DNA of 64,000 nucleotides from Nelumbo lutea (GCA_022828595.1 JAKGHH010000005.1:68071655-68135654), one strand, 5' to 3'. Shown: positions 34,887 to 46,970, numbered from the stretch's first letter. The notes: generated by a model not told the origin, from the sequence alone. Translations and numbers: made by a program.

Positions 34887-37110
34887 TCATGTGCCACCAC
34901 CGAAGTTAGGAGGAGGTGGCCAAACACCACTTCCATCATTGGTAACATAGGAAGTGCATGAAAGGGGAACAAGGCAGAGCCCTCTGCTTCTGAGATCTCG
35001 CTTTGGTTCCTCGTTCCTTTCTCCATCACCTGAACCCTGTTGTTGTTAGCCCAAAAACACAAAAGTGAAACATTAGAATTCAAAACTACTTTCGCAACCC
35101 TAATCATTTTTCGTTCTCTCTCTCTGTAGAGTTTTGGGATGCCGATTAGACCAGCATTCAAAAGATGCTAGCGTATATGGACCTTGAGTGGCATGGTCAT
35201 CCACAAACAACCTAAGAAACATCAATGGACAGTGGTTAATGGGTCATATTCATAATGGGCAAATATCATTATTGAATATTGACCCATTTAACTTGATTAC
35301 CATATATAACTAAATTCGTTCTATTAATCTCCTAGCTATCTACTACTATCTATGATACTTACATTGCTCTAATCATGGTCATATGCTGGGGGATGGACAT
35401 TTCCCCTACATGCTAAGGGTTTCTTGGCAAGAAGTATGTCAGTTCTGTTATACTTTAAGGTTGTGTTTGGATAAGTTTCAGAATAGTGCTCTCAAAACCC
35501 AAAATCACTATCTAATTCTATGTTTTGTGATTTTGGGTTTAAAAAGTCTCTGAGTTAGTGGGTTTCGTGTTATTATGGGGGCGTTTTATAATGTGAATGG
35601 TTTTTCTTATTGCTGGTTTTGAAAGCAAGTCAAAACAAATCTTGTTTGAAAATAGATTGTTTCTTAAAACAAAAACACAAGAAACATGTTTTTGGCTGTA
35701 CATATGTTTTTTTTGTTTTCAAAACTAAAACTAAAATCATGTTCTTGGATCTAGTTTCAAAACCATGTTTTCATTTGATTTTTCAACATCATGTCCCATA
35801 AATCAAATAATTTCTATAATCGAAAATTTGTTTTTGTTTTAAATAGCAATATTTTATTGGCTTATTAAAAACAGGTATTGTTTTTTTGAAATAAAATCAA
35901 CTTATTTTTCCTTTGAAAACAAAAACAGAACAAATATTTTTGTCTTTTATCTGATGTGGCAGTTCTGTAAACAAATGAAAACAAAAACATTCATATTGCA
36001 AAAAAAAAAAAAAAAAAAAGAGATTTGCTCCTCCTAGAGTGCACCTCACACCAACCTCACAGGAAAATCCCACCATCTATTGGGAACATATCCCATGAAT
36101 AATAAAATGTATGCACGGAAGATGTTCCTGATAAATGATTGAGATATGTTGTGAGGTTGGAATGAGGAGCAGATCTGGACTTAATGCCCCTATATTATCG
36201 AAAGGAACCATTAGCAAATGGTCGCAAAACGCTTTTTGGTTCATTTTTTCTTTCTAACAGTCCAAAGTAAAAAGCAAAAACTAATCCAAACATGGCCTTA
36301 TTCTACACATAATGTTAAGTGATGTATAGTCCTCTTACCCCTTGCATTGTTCTACAAGTCTTGCTTCGGGATGACTTCATATAAGGCACACTTAGCGTCT
36401 GCAAACATGCATGTAAGAGTTAATATTCAAAAAGAATCAACACTTCAGAACATCAAAAGAAATAATAATAATAATAATAAATCTGATCACAACTCAAAGC
36501 ATATTAAGTGCCCGTTTGGGAGGGCTTTCATGCAATGACTTCTACCGTTATATGTACCGACAAACCTGAAACCTCCTGAAATGTATTTAATTAAAACCCA
36601 ATATTCCAGATTAGTTGAACACTTAAGCCATAGAGCAGGCTGAATTAATAATATTGCTCCACACCAATGATAAAATACATAGAACCCCACATGAAAGGTT
36701 GAATGGTTCTGAGCCCCATGTATTTTACAGACTGATGTAGAGTATTACTATTGGTTCCATGCTCAACGCTAATCCTATCTCTTAAATGGAAGTATTAACA
36801 TTCTGATTCCCAGTTATAGAATCTCCATGGGCCATTTGCCAACTTTTATTTTCAGACCATTTGTCCAATAAATGGAAAGAGAGCATAACGAATCAGATGG
36901 GCAGATACTTTGTCAACCCATTGATTTGAAGATTCTCTTTCCTTTTTTTACAGATCTGTTATATGTTATAAGGTAGCCCATGGGAATCCAAAGGTTGATG
37001 CAAGGTTCATACTCGTGTCCAGCACGGTTCAAGGGAACATGCTCAACCGTCCTTGTCTGGATGTGAGCATTTCGAGCTTGTCGATTCTCTGCAATATTGC
37101 AGTTATAATA

Positions 37111-37148
<38 letters not shown>

Positions 37149-37404
37149 CTTTTCTAAAGCAAGAAAACAAGAAAGAATGTCCCGAGGAAAGTACCTCAAC
37201 CTGGTCTTGGAGAAATTTAATATACCCAATAGCCTCCATTAGTACCGACGCCGTGTCCGTCTGCAAGTTCCACATTCCCCAGTTTTGTTTTATATTAGCC
37301 AATAGCCACCCACCTCTCTCTCCAGATAAAAAAAAAAAAAGAAAAGAAATAAAGAGGATGAAGAAATTTATTTTCAAAATTTTCATATCCTTCTCCTTGT
37401 CAAC

Positions 37405-37448
<44 letters not shown>

Positions 37449-40133
37449 TTTATAGTATAAAAGTATGTTTGGCTGTATAAATACCCCAAAAATCACTGTA
37501 TGCTGTGATTGTCACACGTTAAGACTGTAAATTTTAGTTTCACTTTCTAGATGGACTAATTAGTACAATAATATTGTAATTTAAATAATACCTTTCTTAA
37601 AATAAATTGTAGCTTGAATTAATAATGAATACTAGTAAACCGATCGATATAACATTATTTAACCAGTAGACCATGAAATAGTAGCAGAAAATAGCAACAG
37701 TTTGGTAACGAAAGATGTTATTTCTAATGACAGTTAATAAACTAAATGTAATTATCAGCAGCAGCAGCTAGCAGCTTCCATGGCTATGCTCAGCATTTGA
37801 TCAAAGGATGCTGGGTGGGTACTGAAACATGTTGCTGCTAATAAAAATAGACCTTCTACCAAAAAGAAAAAAAAAAAGAGTAAAAATATACCTAGTTATC
37901 GTTAAAATATATTATTTATACATTTTTTTAATTCTGTTATCATCTTTGTTATGTGGATGATTATGAGGAGAAAGAGTAGGAAGAAGAAGAAGAACCTTGC
38001 CGAAAGGTGACACCAACTGCTGGAGAGCTGCAATTCTATCCCCTAGTTTCTCCTTTCTAACCTGCAGTTGAGTATCATATCAACACAAATAAACAACTAT
38101 CAAACATCACGAAAGGATATTTATGTTTCCCCATTTTCACAACCCATTATATTATGTGACTAATTTTTACTTAAATATTCACACCTTGAAGGGGGGAAAC
38201 GATGAGCGCGACTCAAACCGAGGTTTCTTGGTTGCTGCTTGAGATAGCTTCGCGTCTGCTAAACTGCTTTGCCTCTTTGTGTCTGTAACTCCATTTGAGA
38301 AGGATGAAACCTTTGAAATGAAAAGAGAAAAGGTGAACTAGTTATGGATAAAGGTATAATGCCCATCGAACTCAATATCTAAAAGAAGATATATATATAT
38401 ATATATATATATATAGATTTTCCAAAAGGAGTATGATAAATGCATAAATAAAGCTGTAGAAAGATGTGTAATCCTTGTGCAAAAGTAGAACGAAAGCAAA
38501 ATAGGATAAAAGAGGGGAAAAAAAGAAAAAAGAAAAGGGTGCTTGCTTTACGGTGTAATAAGGTTGAAATTGCAATGCAGCAATACGATTTAAAATATCA
38601 TACGCTGATATGCTTGCGTGTTTATCGCAAAATAAAACTTAACTTCGTTTTAGCATTTAAATAATATTAAGAACAACAGCAGCAGCAGCAGAAGAAGAAG
38701 AAGAAGAAGAAGATACGCACTTTATTGGGACTGTATGGTGACTTATGACTGGATTGCTGCAGCTGGTCAAGACCGAAAGAAAGACTGTCTCTAAGCATGC
38801 CGATATTACCATGCGAGGGCTGGCTAAAACTTCCAGTATATCTTGTAGAAGTCAGGAGATCCAAAGCTTGCAAATTCATTCCAAAGGAACTCGAAAATGG
38901 AGAAGAAGACGAGTTCTTGTTCGAGATGTTAGTAGTCGGAAATATCCGGCTGAAGCTCGCTGCAATGGATGTAGGTATACCTCCCAAACTAGCACAACTC
39001 TGAGCATCAGAGTACAACTCTTCTTCTGAATGCTGGAGTGCGTTGATTCTACCAGAAGACAAGGTTCTGAGCAAGATCTTCTCACTCAGATCATGAAGAT
39101 GTTGTTGTTGCTGCTCATTTTTAATGTAGCTCGTAGACGGTAAATGGAACTCGTCCAGATTTGTAACTGTTTCGCTAAATTTAGGAAAAGAATCCGATAA
39201 CTCATCCTTGATTTTTGCAAGGTGTAGTTGATTGGCTGAATTGTTGGTGAAACTCCCTGCATTACCAGTCCAGTGGAAACCCATGTTCTGGATCATGGAA
39301 CTATTGAGAGGAGGAGAAATCAGAATGTCATTGTTTTGCCTTAGATCCCTTGAGTTTGAGAGAACCCCACTAACATTTTGATTGAAACTACCATCGTTCC
39401 TGCATATATAACCAAATCATCACATAAAATAATTGAATTGTAGGAAGAAAAATCTTAAAACACCATTAATTATAAAATAAAAAAATAAAACCCATGAAAA
39501 GCTTCAAGCCCTAATGAAATAGGAAAACAAGAAGCTTTTAAGTTCTAGCATTAAGTCCCTGTATGAAATCGTTTATTTGTAAATCACCAATCAAATTAAT
39601 AAGTTCTTCATCAGAGGAAAGTTTTGTTAGTGTGAATAATTATCCCGGCCGGACTCTACTCAAAATCCTAGGAAAATAAACCATGCGCAGCTTTTGACAA
39701 ACTGATTGATGGTTTTGAATATGATCAAGTCAAAGTCCAAAGGGAAAAGAAAAGCAAGTGATTCCAAATTCAAAAGACTATTCCTAATGGCGTAATAAGT
39801 ATATATAGAATTGATTGTTATTGTTATAACTTAAGGAAACGGAAGTAGAACCCAAATTGTAGGAATAAAGCATACTGTAGGTTGGCAGATATATATACGG
39901 ATAATGGATACAAAAATAATATAAAGCAAAAAAAATGTATAGAGAGAAAGAGGTAGAAAGACTACTAGAATGACCTATAGAGAAGTTGGGAGGGAATATT
40001 GAACTTACAAAATGAGATTTGAGTTCCAAGAATGGTTGCTTCCGACTCCATAGAAGGAAGGCGTTGCTAAAGAAGTAGAACCAACCAGCTGTTCTTGGAG
40101 CTGATGCTGGTGATGGAGATTTGCAGACTCCAT
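34887..40133 (-). CDS. bHLH110: bHLH110-like transcription factor (seven coding exons)
   Basis: Exons in transcription order: 40009-40133, 38721-39399, 38185-38310, 37996-38061, 37195-37260, 36339-36398 and 34887-35036. Borders are GT/AG, phases fit, and the sum is 1272 nt (423 residues). The helix-loop-helix is split across exons 3-5: [20 protein letters not shown], then LVSPFGK, then [20 protein letters not shown] (residues about 305-352). The basic region lacks the His-Glu-Arg triad of E-box-binding bHLHs, as is usual in this subfamily (bHLH110/112/123 relatives). The C-terminus has the family-typical [10 protein letters not shown] and [19 protein letters not shown], and ends FGGGT. Exon 2 encodes a Ser/Gln/His-rich region of about 226 residues with no fold I recognise. 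A nuclear DNA-binding dimer regulating transcription is inferred from the family. The leader is GA- and G-rich (see 40359-40400 and 40467-40514). Introns carry Tourist/Harbinger-like and microsatellite insertions. I see no disabling change. Confidence 0.95.
35459..36297. mobile_element. Probable Harbinger-like element in bHLH intron 6
   Basis: Left end GGTTGTGTTTGGATAAG; right end reversed GGCCATGTTTGGATTAG. Flanks are TTTAA on the left and TTA on the right, consistent with a slightly decayed TTA/TAA duplication. The interior is rich in 'aaaacaaaaac' and 'gttttggttt' complementary text. It fills about two thirds of the intron between exons 6 and 7. Confidence 0.65.
36026..36171. repeat. Fold-back element nested inside the intron-6 element
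   Basis: The left arm gctcctcctagagtgcacct and ccaacctcaca pairs with the right arm tgtgaggttggaatgaggagc. The middle (gggaacatatcccatg, gatgttcctg) resembles the Mutator-like element at 33912. The target duplication is not clear. It follows an A-run at 36000-36019. Confidence 0.55.
37114..37145. repeat. (TA)n microsatellite in bHLH intron 5
   Basis: About 32 bases of alternating TA. Confidence 0.95.
37405..37448. repeat. (ATA)n microsatellite in bHLH intron 4
   Basis: About 14-15 uninterrupted copies of a trinucleotide ATA/TAA unit. A shorter (AAT)n run lies at 36462-36481 in intron 5. Confidence 0.95.
38676..38713. repeat. Compound trinucleotide repeat beside the bHLH exon 2 donor
   Basis: CAG-type units followed by AAG-type units on the plus strand. 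In the sense of the gene this is a TTC/TGC-rich run starting within 10 bases of the splice donor of intron 2. The frame read through the donor makes a meaningless Phe/Cys run, so the donor at 38720 must be used. Confidence 0.9.
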
Positions 40134-40463
40134 GATAATTTTTTAAGGGCTTGAAAATCCCAAGATGAGTAATTAAAATTAAACTAGCTAGCTCCAGGAA
40201 TCTCTCACTCTATTCAAAAACCAGTTCAGTTGACACCCACAAACCTTCTTGCTTTTAGCTACTTTTCTACTCGTTTCCTCTTTACTCTTTCATCTCTCAG
40301 TCTAAAGTAGTCTTGAAAAGAAAGGAAAAAAAATGACTGAATAAATCATCCCAGGAAACCCTCCTCCCCTCCCCTCCCACCCACCCCCTTCTTCCCTCCC
40401 GATTTTCTTCTTTTCTTTTTAGCCAAACTTTCTGCACCTCTGAAAATTAGAAAATCATCTTCA

Positions 40464-40519
<56 letters not shown>

Positions 40520-40760
40520 CCCTCTCTAATCTTTTTCTTTTTGTTTGTTTTCTCAAGCGAGGCTTTTTGCGCGCTCTGCAATTACAGGGAGATGATTATA
40601 CTTCCTTCACGCCATTATTAAATCCCTGCCTTCGATCCCAAGGCTTTCTACAAAGGTCTGAAGAGAGAATGATAGCAGTCATGCTCTCTCTCTCTCTCTC
40701 TCCTCGTTCCGCCTCCTCCAAGCCCACAAACTCAAAGTACTTATATTGAAAAACTAGGGG
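40134..40760 (-). promoter_or_regulatory. bHLH gene leader/promoter: G-rich tract and (GA)24
   Basis: Upstream of the ATG, the sense strand carries (GA)24 (40467-40514) and then a G-rich tract (40359-40400; plus strand ccctcctcccctcccctccc...cccaccccc). The latter has at least six runs of three or more G on the RNA-sense strand and could form a G-quadruplex. A second short CT run is at 40684-40701. The transcription start is unknown, so whether these lie in the leader or the promoter is undecided. Confidence 0.6.
40467..40514. repeat. (CT)24 microsatellite upstream of the bHLH gene
   Basis: 48 bases of uninterrupted CT (GA in the sense of the gene). Confidence 0.95.
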
Positions 40761-41212
40761 GTGACGAGTAGGTTTTGGTCGGGTCGGTTAAAAAGTGTCC
40801 AACGCTTGCCATCCGAAACTCAATGCCGCCGGTTTGTTGGGATTAGCCAACCCTAACATAATTAACCCAACTGGTCTTCATATACTTTCGGAAATAATAA
40901 TAATAATAATAATAATAAAGAACACCCGACCAGGCGACCGTTTCTCTTCAAAACCCCTGGCAAGTGGTTAGTGGTTACCCGGGAAAGGGGTAGATTATTA
41001 TTGGGTCCAAAATAGGTTTCCAACGGGTCGGATGCAGATAGATCTGGAACCGATCTGACAATAATTTATTAAAGATTCGGAATCGAATTGGATCCGATAG
41101 GTAAAATTTTATATCCAGAATCGAATCAATCAGTTTTCGGGACAATTAGATCTGACCCAATAGATCTGATAATAATAAATCTATTGAAAATATTTTACAT
41201 ATAATATAAATT

Positions 41213-41243
<31 letters not shown>

Positions 41244-42548
41244 ACCGGGGCAATATATAGAAACCTAAATCGATTCATCACTTTCAACTCCTATCGCCAA
41301 AACCAACGTAATTGGTTCGAGTCCAACCCAATTCACTGACAGCTCTAATCCAGAATGAAGTTTGCAGGTATTGATCATTTATCTTTACCATTTCACCCAA
41401 GTCCCAACAATCACGGGGTCCATCTTCTCACCCAAGTCCCAACAATCAGGGGTCCATCTCCTTGCAGTCAAGCTAATAGATCCACCACAGATGAAAAGTT
41501 GCATGGGCTCTACAATCCACACATGTTCAGAAACTCGTTTAATCCCTTTCTGTTTCGTATCCAATAATGTCTCTGTACCCAGATTATATGGAGTTTCGAA
41601 GGATAATTGTAGTTAGGGTGGGTCCTCCCAGCATTCAAACCAGCTATCCAAGACCGGATTTACTCCTCACACATGGCGCCTTACACACATTTAATCATCC
41701 ATTAGAAATATCTCTCATATTTTTTAGTTATTATTCATGAAAGATATTCTCAATGTACGGTGGATGTGCCTATGAAACGTCCATTTATGAGAAACAAATC
41801 CCGTCACCTAGTTATCCATGTTTGAACAGCTGAGATTGATGGATATTTCTACGGTCGTAAGTAGGCATGAAATGAAGCATATTTTATGATCGATGATTTA
41901 ATATATATCATCATATTTCATTGGAATTACTTAAATAGAAGAGACAAATCATTGTTCTTATAATCAAGTAAGTTGCAAGTTAAAACGAAAATAAAATATA
42001 TAATAAAAATATTTCCATGTTTACGTAGAAATCAAGGAAATGGTCACTCCCACATCATGATAGTAATGCAAACAATATTATCATGCTTTTTCTTTTGTTT
42101 CATGCCCTTATAATGAGAAAGGGATTATATTTTATATGAATGAGTGGTATGATAAGAGATTTTGTTACTTTACCATGTTCATTCGCCAACCCCTCATTAT
42201 GATGGTTTGAGAAGGAACAGTTCTTAGCAATTTTCTCAATCATATCCCTTAGTGGCAAGCAAAGCAACCCTATTAACTGTAGCCACCTCTACATACAAAT
42301 ATATACATAACGACGCCTCTCTCCCCAGCTTTTTATTTCTTATTCAATCTCTTTCTCTCTCGGCATCTATGTGTCTATGCATAATTTGTTATGGTGCAAC
42401 GTGGCGCAGCCCTTGGCCACCCAAAGGCCCGTTTGGTTTAGTCTTGACAAATACATTGGCTGTGGCTGATTATTGGCCTGACGTATTGATGAAGTCGAAT
42501 GGCTACAAACGTCACTTTTTTATTGAGCATGCAAAATAATGAGTCTAT
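40761..42548. other. Spacer upstream of the bHLH gene
   Basis: Contains (AAT)n near 40894-40917, (TA)n at about 41215-41242, and a diverged repeat at 41000-41345 with 'gatctgacccaat' and 'tcggatgcagatagatctgg' phrases similar to 51563-52544. The stretch at 41735-41810 resembles 1125-1200. No gene recognised. Confidence 0.45.
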
Positions 42549-42646
42549 GACTCAGTTTGGAAGGAGTTATAAATATGTATAACATAAAACCTTATATTTT
42601 GTATTATTTTTTATATATTTGTATTTATACTTTTCCAAACTGAGCT
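42549..42646. mobile_element. Tourist-like MITE, same family as 23589
   Basis: From 'gactcagtttggaaggagtt' to 'cttttccaaactgagc', self-complementary, about 98 bp. The flanks (tat, tta) do not give a clean duplication. Confidence 0.7.
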
Positions 42647-42770
42647 TATGGAACTTCTACACGAATCGAATGGTCAATAATCACCCATCAGGCGACTTCA
42701 ACTTAAAATTTGCAAATATGCCACGTAAAAGTGCCACGCTTCTATATAAGCTTGACAAGTTTAAATATTA

Positions 42771-42772
<2 letters not shown>

Positions 42773-42829
<57 letters not shown>
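42773..42829. repeat. (AT)n microsatellite
   Basis: About 57 bases of alternating AT, the longest in the window. Confidence 0.95.
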
Positions 42830-42831
<2 letters not shown>

Positions 42832-42944
42832 GTATAATTAAATATTACAGTTTTTAAAAACTTTAGTTTTGTTTTGTTTTCAATTCATTTTAGTTATGGG
42901 CCTCACAACATGGACTTTAAATATGGGCTTCTATGGTTCCTTTA

Positions 42945-43058
42945 GGCTTGGAAAGAGTGTAAATACAAATATATGCAGTATAAATATACACAAAATAATA
43001 TAACATATAAAATTTTATACTCTGCAAATTTGTATTTATACTCTTTTTAAACTGAGCC
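42945..43058. mobile_element. Tourist-like MITE with clear TTA duplication
   Basis: TTA at 42942-42944 and 43059-43061. Begins GGCTTGGAAAGAGTGTAAAT and ends TACTCTTTTTAAACTGAGCC. It belongs to the 'ctcagtttggaaggagtaca' family. Confidence 0.8.
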
Positions 43059-43384
43059 TTAGTATCAAAATATATCACGTAATTAAGATGAGAGGATCAG
43101 AGTTAATCATTCTTTTTTCGAACAAGTATGGATACACATGATGCAGAACTCTGAATTCCAGCCCCCGCCCCCCTACTATTAGCCCTCTCCCCCTATAAAC
43201 CACATCCTGCCTGTGAATTTGGCATCAATTCATGGTCAGGATGCATTCCCCCTGTACTTTGGGGCTATAAAAGTCTGATCTGGGCTGATTGATCATTCAC
43301 CCTTCTATTTTTTGGTATGGATACTATGCACCATTCTTATTCTCTAAAGTGATCAGGATTTGATTTCACATCGATCAAACCATT

Positions 43385-43480
43385 TAATACAAACGTGTAC
43401 AATATAAATATATAAAAAATAATATAAAATACAAAATTTTACACTACATATTTGTATTTATACTCCTTCTAAACTAAGCG
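43385..43480. mobile_element. Decayed Tourist-like MITE, same family
   Basis: From 'taatacaaacgtgtacaata' to 'actccttctaaactaagc'. The right half matches the family well; the left end is degraded. Confidence 0.55.
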
Positions 43481-43915
43481 TAAGCGTTGGGACTAATGAG
43501 GGAAAATACAGCTTACGACAACATTGTAGGTGTGCGCCCCAAGGATTTGGAGGATGAGATGTCCAAACGGTATGTTATCTCGTTGATTCTTTTTATGGGC
43601 TTTCGCTCAGGTTGGATCTGTCAAAACGGTGCGTGGCTCAAACCTTTTCTTCAACTTAAGATTTAGCCCTTCTGCTGCTGGAATCACTTGGGAGAATTCC
43701 CAGTGCGTGGTGGACTAGAGTTGACGCGAATTGTGGAGGTGAATACACTCTCATATTGGAGCCTCCAGATGTCGACTCCATATATATCCTTAAGTTTTAT
43801 TTGTTTTTATATGGTTATTTAGTCTTTTTCATCCCAATATAAACAATGATAAACGCACTTCCATTAATAATTAAAAAAAAAAAAACACCACTCCTTTCTT
43901 ATCAGTAACCACTCA

Positions 43916-44170
43916 GGTTGCGTTTGGAATTTGGATTAGGGTGGATTTAGATTTGATGGCAGAAATGCAATTGTCAATTCTGCAATTTGGGTGCATGCAT
44001 TGGTGTCATGGAATTCCATAAAACAGGCAACTTTTACCATGCTATAGCATAGTTCTTGAATTTGGGAGAAGCCGAAGTGACATGGGAGCAGAATTCATTT
44101 TCATTTTAGCATAATCCAAGGCAAGAGCAGAATTCAAATCTACCTCTGTTCCCACAATCCAAACACAGTC
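43916..44170. mobile_element. Tourist-like MITE (255 bp) with TCA duplication
   Basis: Ends GGTTGCGTTTGGAATTTGG and, reversed, GACTGTGTTTGGATTGTGG. TCA flanks at 43913-43915 and 44171-44173. The interior has 'gcagaaatgcaatt' and its partial complement 'agcagaattcattttcattt'. Confidence 0.65.
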
Positions 44171-44599
44171 TCATCAATGTACTAATTTAAGGAAATTTTC
44201 AGGGTCTGGTGTTGAACAAAGCCCGGCCTAGTTGCAGTCTGGTACCCCACACCTTGTCACGTGTTGCATATTTAAATGATCGAAACTACCTCAGAGACGG
44301 TGCCCGTGCCACTTCACCACAGAGTGCGTATACTGAAAACCATCATAACCATATGACTTTTAACAATCTGCTCTGCTCATATTTCCATTGTTTTCTGAGC
44401 TTTCAAACAGTTGCAGCACAACTTTTCTCCTCAGTCCTCACCCAAATTAGATAAGACACTGAAATATACAGGGTTGCAGCATTTTTTTGAGCTGATTTTT
44501 GGGCTAAATATCTTCATTCTGGGATCAATTCAAATGTAATTCCCGATGATCTTATAAGTATAATTCATCATTGGCTTAGTCTTCAGCTTCAAACCATTA

Positions 44600-44830
44600 A
44601 TTTCAGCAGTTCTCTGTAATCCTTCCATAGTCGACGAGCCAGCCAATTGACCTGGGGCTGATTGTCCTCTCTCCACTCCCCCAGAAAAACCGAGCGCTAG
44701 CTAGGCTAGATGTGGATGGAGCTCCTTCTGGCATCAAACCGTACGTGAGGGAGTACGTGTTCCTGAGTTCTCTACAGTTGGATGACACTGGGACTTAGAC
44801 CCCACGACTCCCAAGGATCATTCATTCTTT
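44600..44830 (-). other. Possible organelle-derived insert with group II intron-like text
   Basis: A G+C-richer island in AT-rich DNA. On the minus strand it reads GTACTCCCTCACGTACGGTT, which resembles the conserved 'ctcacgtacggtt' phrase of organellar group II introns. Nearby text (gcgctcggtttttctggggg, cagccccaggtcaattggct) also looks mitochondrial in style. This is recognition by style only; no exon or coding match is made. Confidence 0.25.
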
Positions 44831-46099
44831 CGTTCAGAGATTGGAGTGGGATCCCTCCGGATTCCGGGTAGCATAATAAAACCGTCTCGAAATTCAGTCC
44901 CTGAATATGGGAATAATGATGTCAAACGATGAAATGATGGTTCCACTGATCAAAACATTCTCATCACTCACATAGTTAGCAACTTAGGATCTCTGACGAT
45001 CGATGAATATAGAAAAAAGGATCGAGGTTGGGCACTTGGGCTTTGAAGGGGCGAGTAGGCTATGGCGGTTGTGAAGGTTGCCAAACAAATAACAAGGAAG
45101 AAAGGAATAATTAAGGGTTAAGCTGGCTTTCCTGAAAAGAAGGTCTATAATAATCTGATCAACCCCACAAAAATTCACGTCAGAGCAAAAGTTGATGGGA
45201 GAATGTGAGAGATAAGAGAGTATGGGCAAGTCTGTCTTTGCCTTGGTCCTTCCCCCCTTTAGGCCTTTACTCTCATCGAGCGTGCCGACCTATCTACATC
45301 TGGTTTTATTTTATTCTATTTCACCCATTATTTTTGACAAAGTGTTTGATTTTTTTATTCAAAAGCCTCTCTTTCATCGCCTTCGACCTTTTTCATCCTA
45401 TTCATTTCTGTTCTCCTTATCTCTCAACATTTATCTATGAAATGCGGTTTTCTACATTACGATTAATTTTTAACAGAACTATCCCATCTTTCAATCCTTC
45501 TGTTTCATTGTTTGTGTTGGTATTTTGTGCATTGTTATTGTCGTTTTTGGGCGGCAACATTTGTTAAATGAAAAACTGTGCCAACATCTATCTTCTTTTC
45601 AAGTTCCAACATTAATTTTAACAGTTTAATACTTTTCTTTAATAATTAATAACAGCAATAGCTTTCACTACCCTTCTAAACTGTCGGTAGAATGAATATG
45701 GAAATGTTGATTTATCGAATTTTAATTTCTGTTTTATTTCTAACTTTTTTGTTACATCATGATCCTCATCAGCATGATCATTACTGTTATTGGTAGTAGT
45801 GGTGGTGATGGTGTTATTATTATTACTAGCACCACCAAAAGTCCTATTCCCAGCTACTACATTATACGTGGCACGTGTCATTTGCCAATGAGATTGATCT
45901 TTTTTTTTTATTTCCTTAGAAACAGTAAAAAACCGAAAAATTGAATCAATCAAAAGCAAATAAAAAAATCGGTTAATCGAATCAATTGGTTTGGTGTTTT
46001 TAAAAAATTAAAAATATTGGTTTGGTTTTGGTTAACCAATATAAAAGATTGGCGATTAACCGAATCAACCAGTATACATATATTTTTATATATTTTATA

Positions 46100-46140
<41 letters not shown>

Positions 46141-46967
46141 TATATATAAATATATACTTATAATATATTATATATTATATATTATTTAAAATATAATATT
46201 TTATTATATATTTATATATTTTTTTATAATATATATTGTAAAAATTAAAAAACCGATGAATCGAACCGATCAACCAATTGATTTCAATCTGATTTTGATT
46301 ATCAGTTTTTCAAAATCGGGTAATACCGATTCAATTACGAAAAAAAGGCTCATTCGGTTCACCATACCGTGAGCACCCCTACCAGGTCTTAGAGGAATTA
46401 CGATGAGAATGGTTACAATCTCCCCTTGATAGATTGAAGCTGTGTAACCCATTCTTTTATGAACATGGGATTATGGGAATGGTGGGTTAATTGGAAAAGA
46501 CAGCCTTCTCCAAGGCGGAGAGTCATATATGGCAGATGATGCATGAACGAGTTTGGATGTCATGGATATGTTAATTTTCAAATCTAAGTCCATTGATTAA
46601 TTTAAACATTTCATTAATGTTTTTAACTTGTCATTAACCCAAACAGTTAAACCGGTGACCTATGACCCAGAGAAAAACAATTCAGCCTTTGAATTGGTTT
46701 TTAAAACACTACATTTGATTTTTATCAATTGGACCATCAAATGAGCTATTGGTTTTGATGCATGGCTGTTCTAATGCATCAAAATGTGATAAGCCATGAG
46801 GATTTAACTATACAAAAACATTTCTTCCCACTTCGCTAATTAATCCCGTTCAAGGAGTGATTATTTTGGCCATTGAGGATGCTCTTTCACCACCAAAATT
46901 ATTGTTTAGTCCTGCTTTATTTTTTTCTTGTAGATGTATATTTTGGTTGATACTTAATTAGTATCGA
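44831..46967. other. Spacer with a TA-rich, truncated hAT-like element
   Basis: About 45940-46385 carries 'aaaccgaaaaattgaatcaa', long (TA)n stretches near 46100-46230 and a right end that reads TAGGGGTGCTCACGGTATGG reversed. This fits the hAT-like family at 50987-51474, but the left terminus is missing. Open frames at 45205-45567 and 45639-45959 are low-complexity. No gene recognised. Confidence 0.45.
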
Positions 46968-46970
46968 TAA

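Noticed and set aside
37029..37100. Possible extra bHLH exon after an acceptor-like AG near 37100
   Set aside because: Its translation does not match the family, while exon 6 at 36339-36398 ([10 protein letters not shown]) continues exactly in phase.
37405..37448. Regular short repeats that might suggest a CRISPR array
   Set aside because: They are simple trinucleotide microsatellites without spacers, in a plant genome.
38667..38720. Phe/Cys-rich tail in the frame after bHLH exon 2
   Set aside because: It is intron 2 read-through over a trinucleotide repeat; the donor at 38720 and the next exons restore the family sequence.
41355..41616. Overlapping plus-strand frames with repeated 'caagtcccaacaatc' text
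   Set aside because: Short local duplication without protein-like features or splice context.
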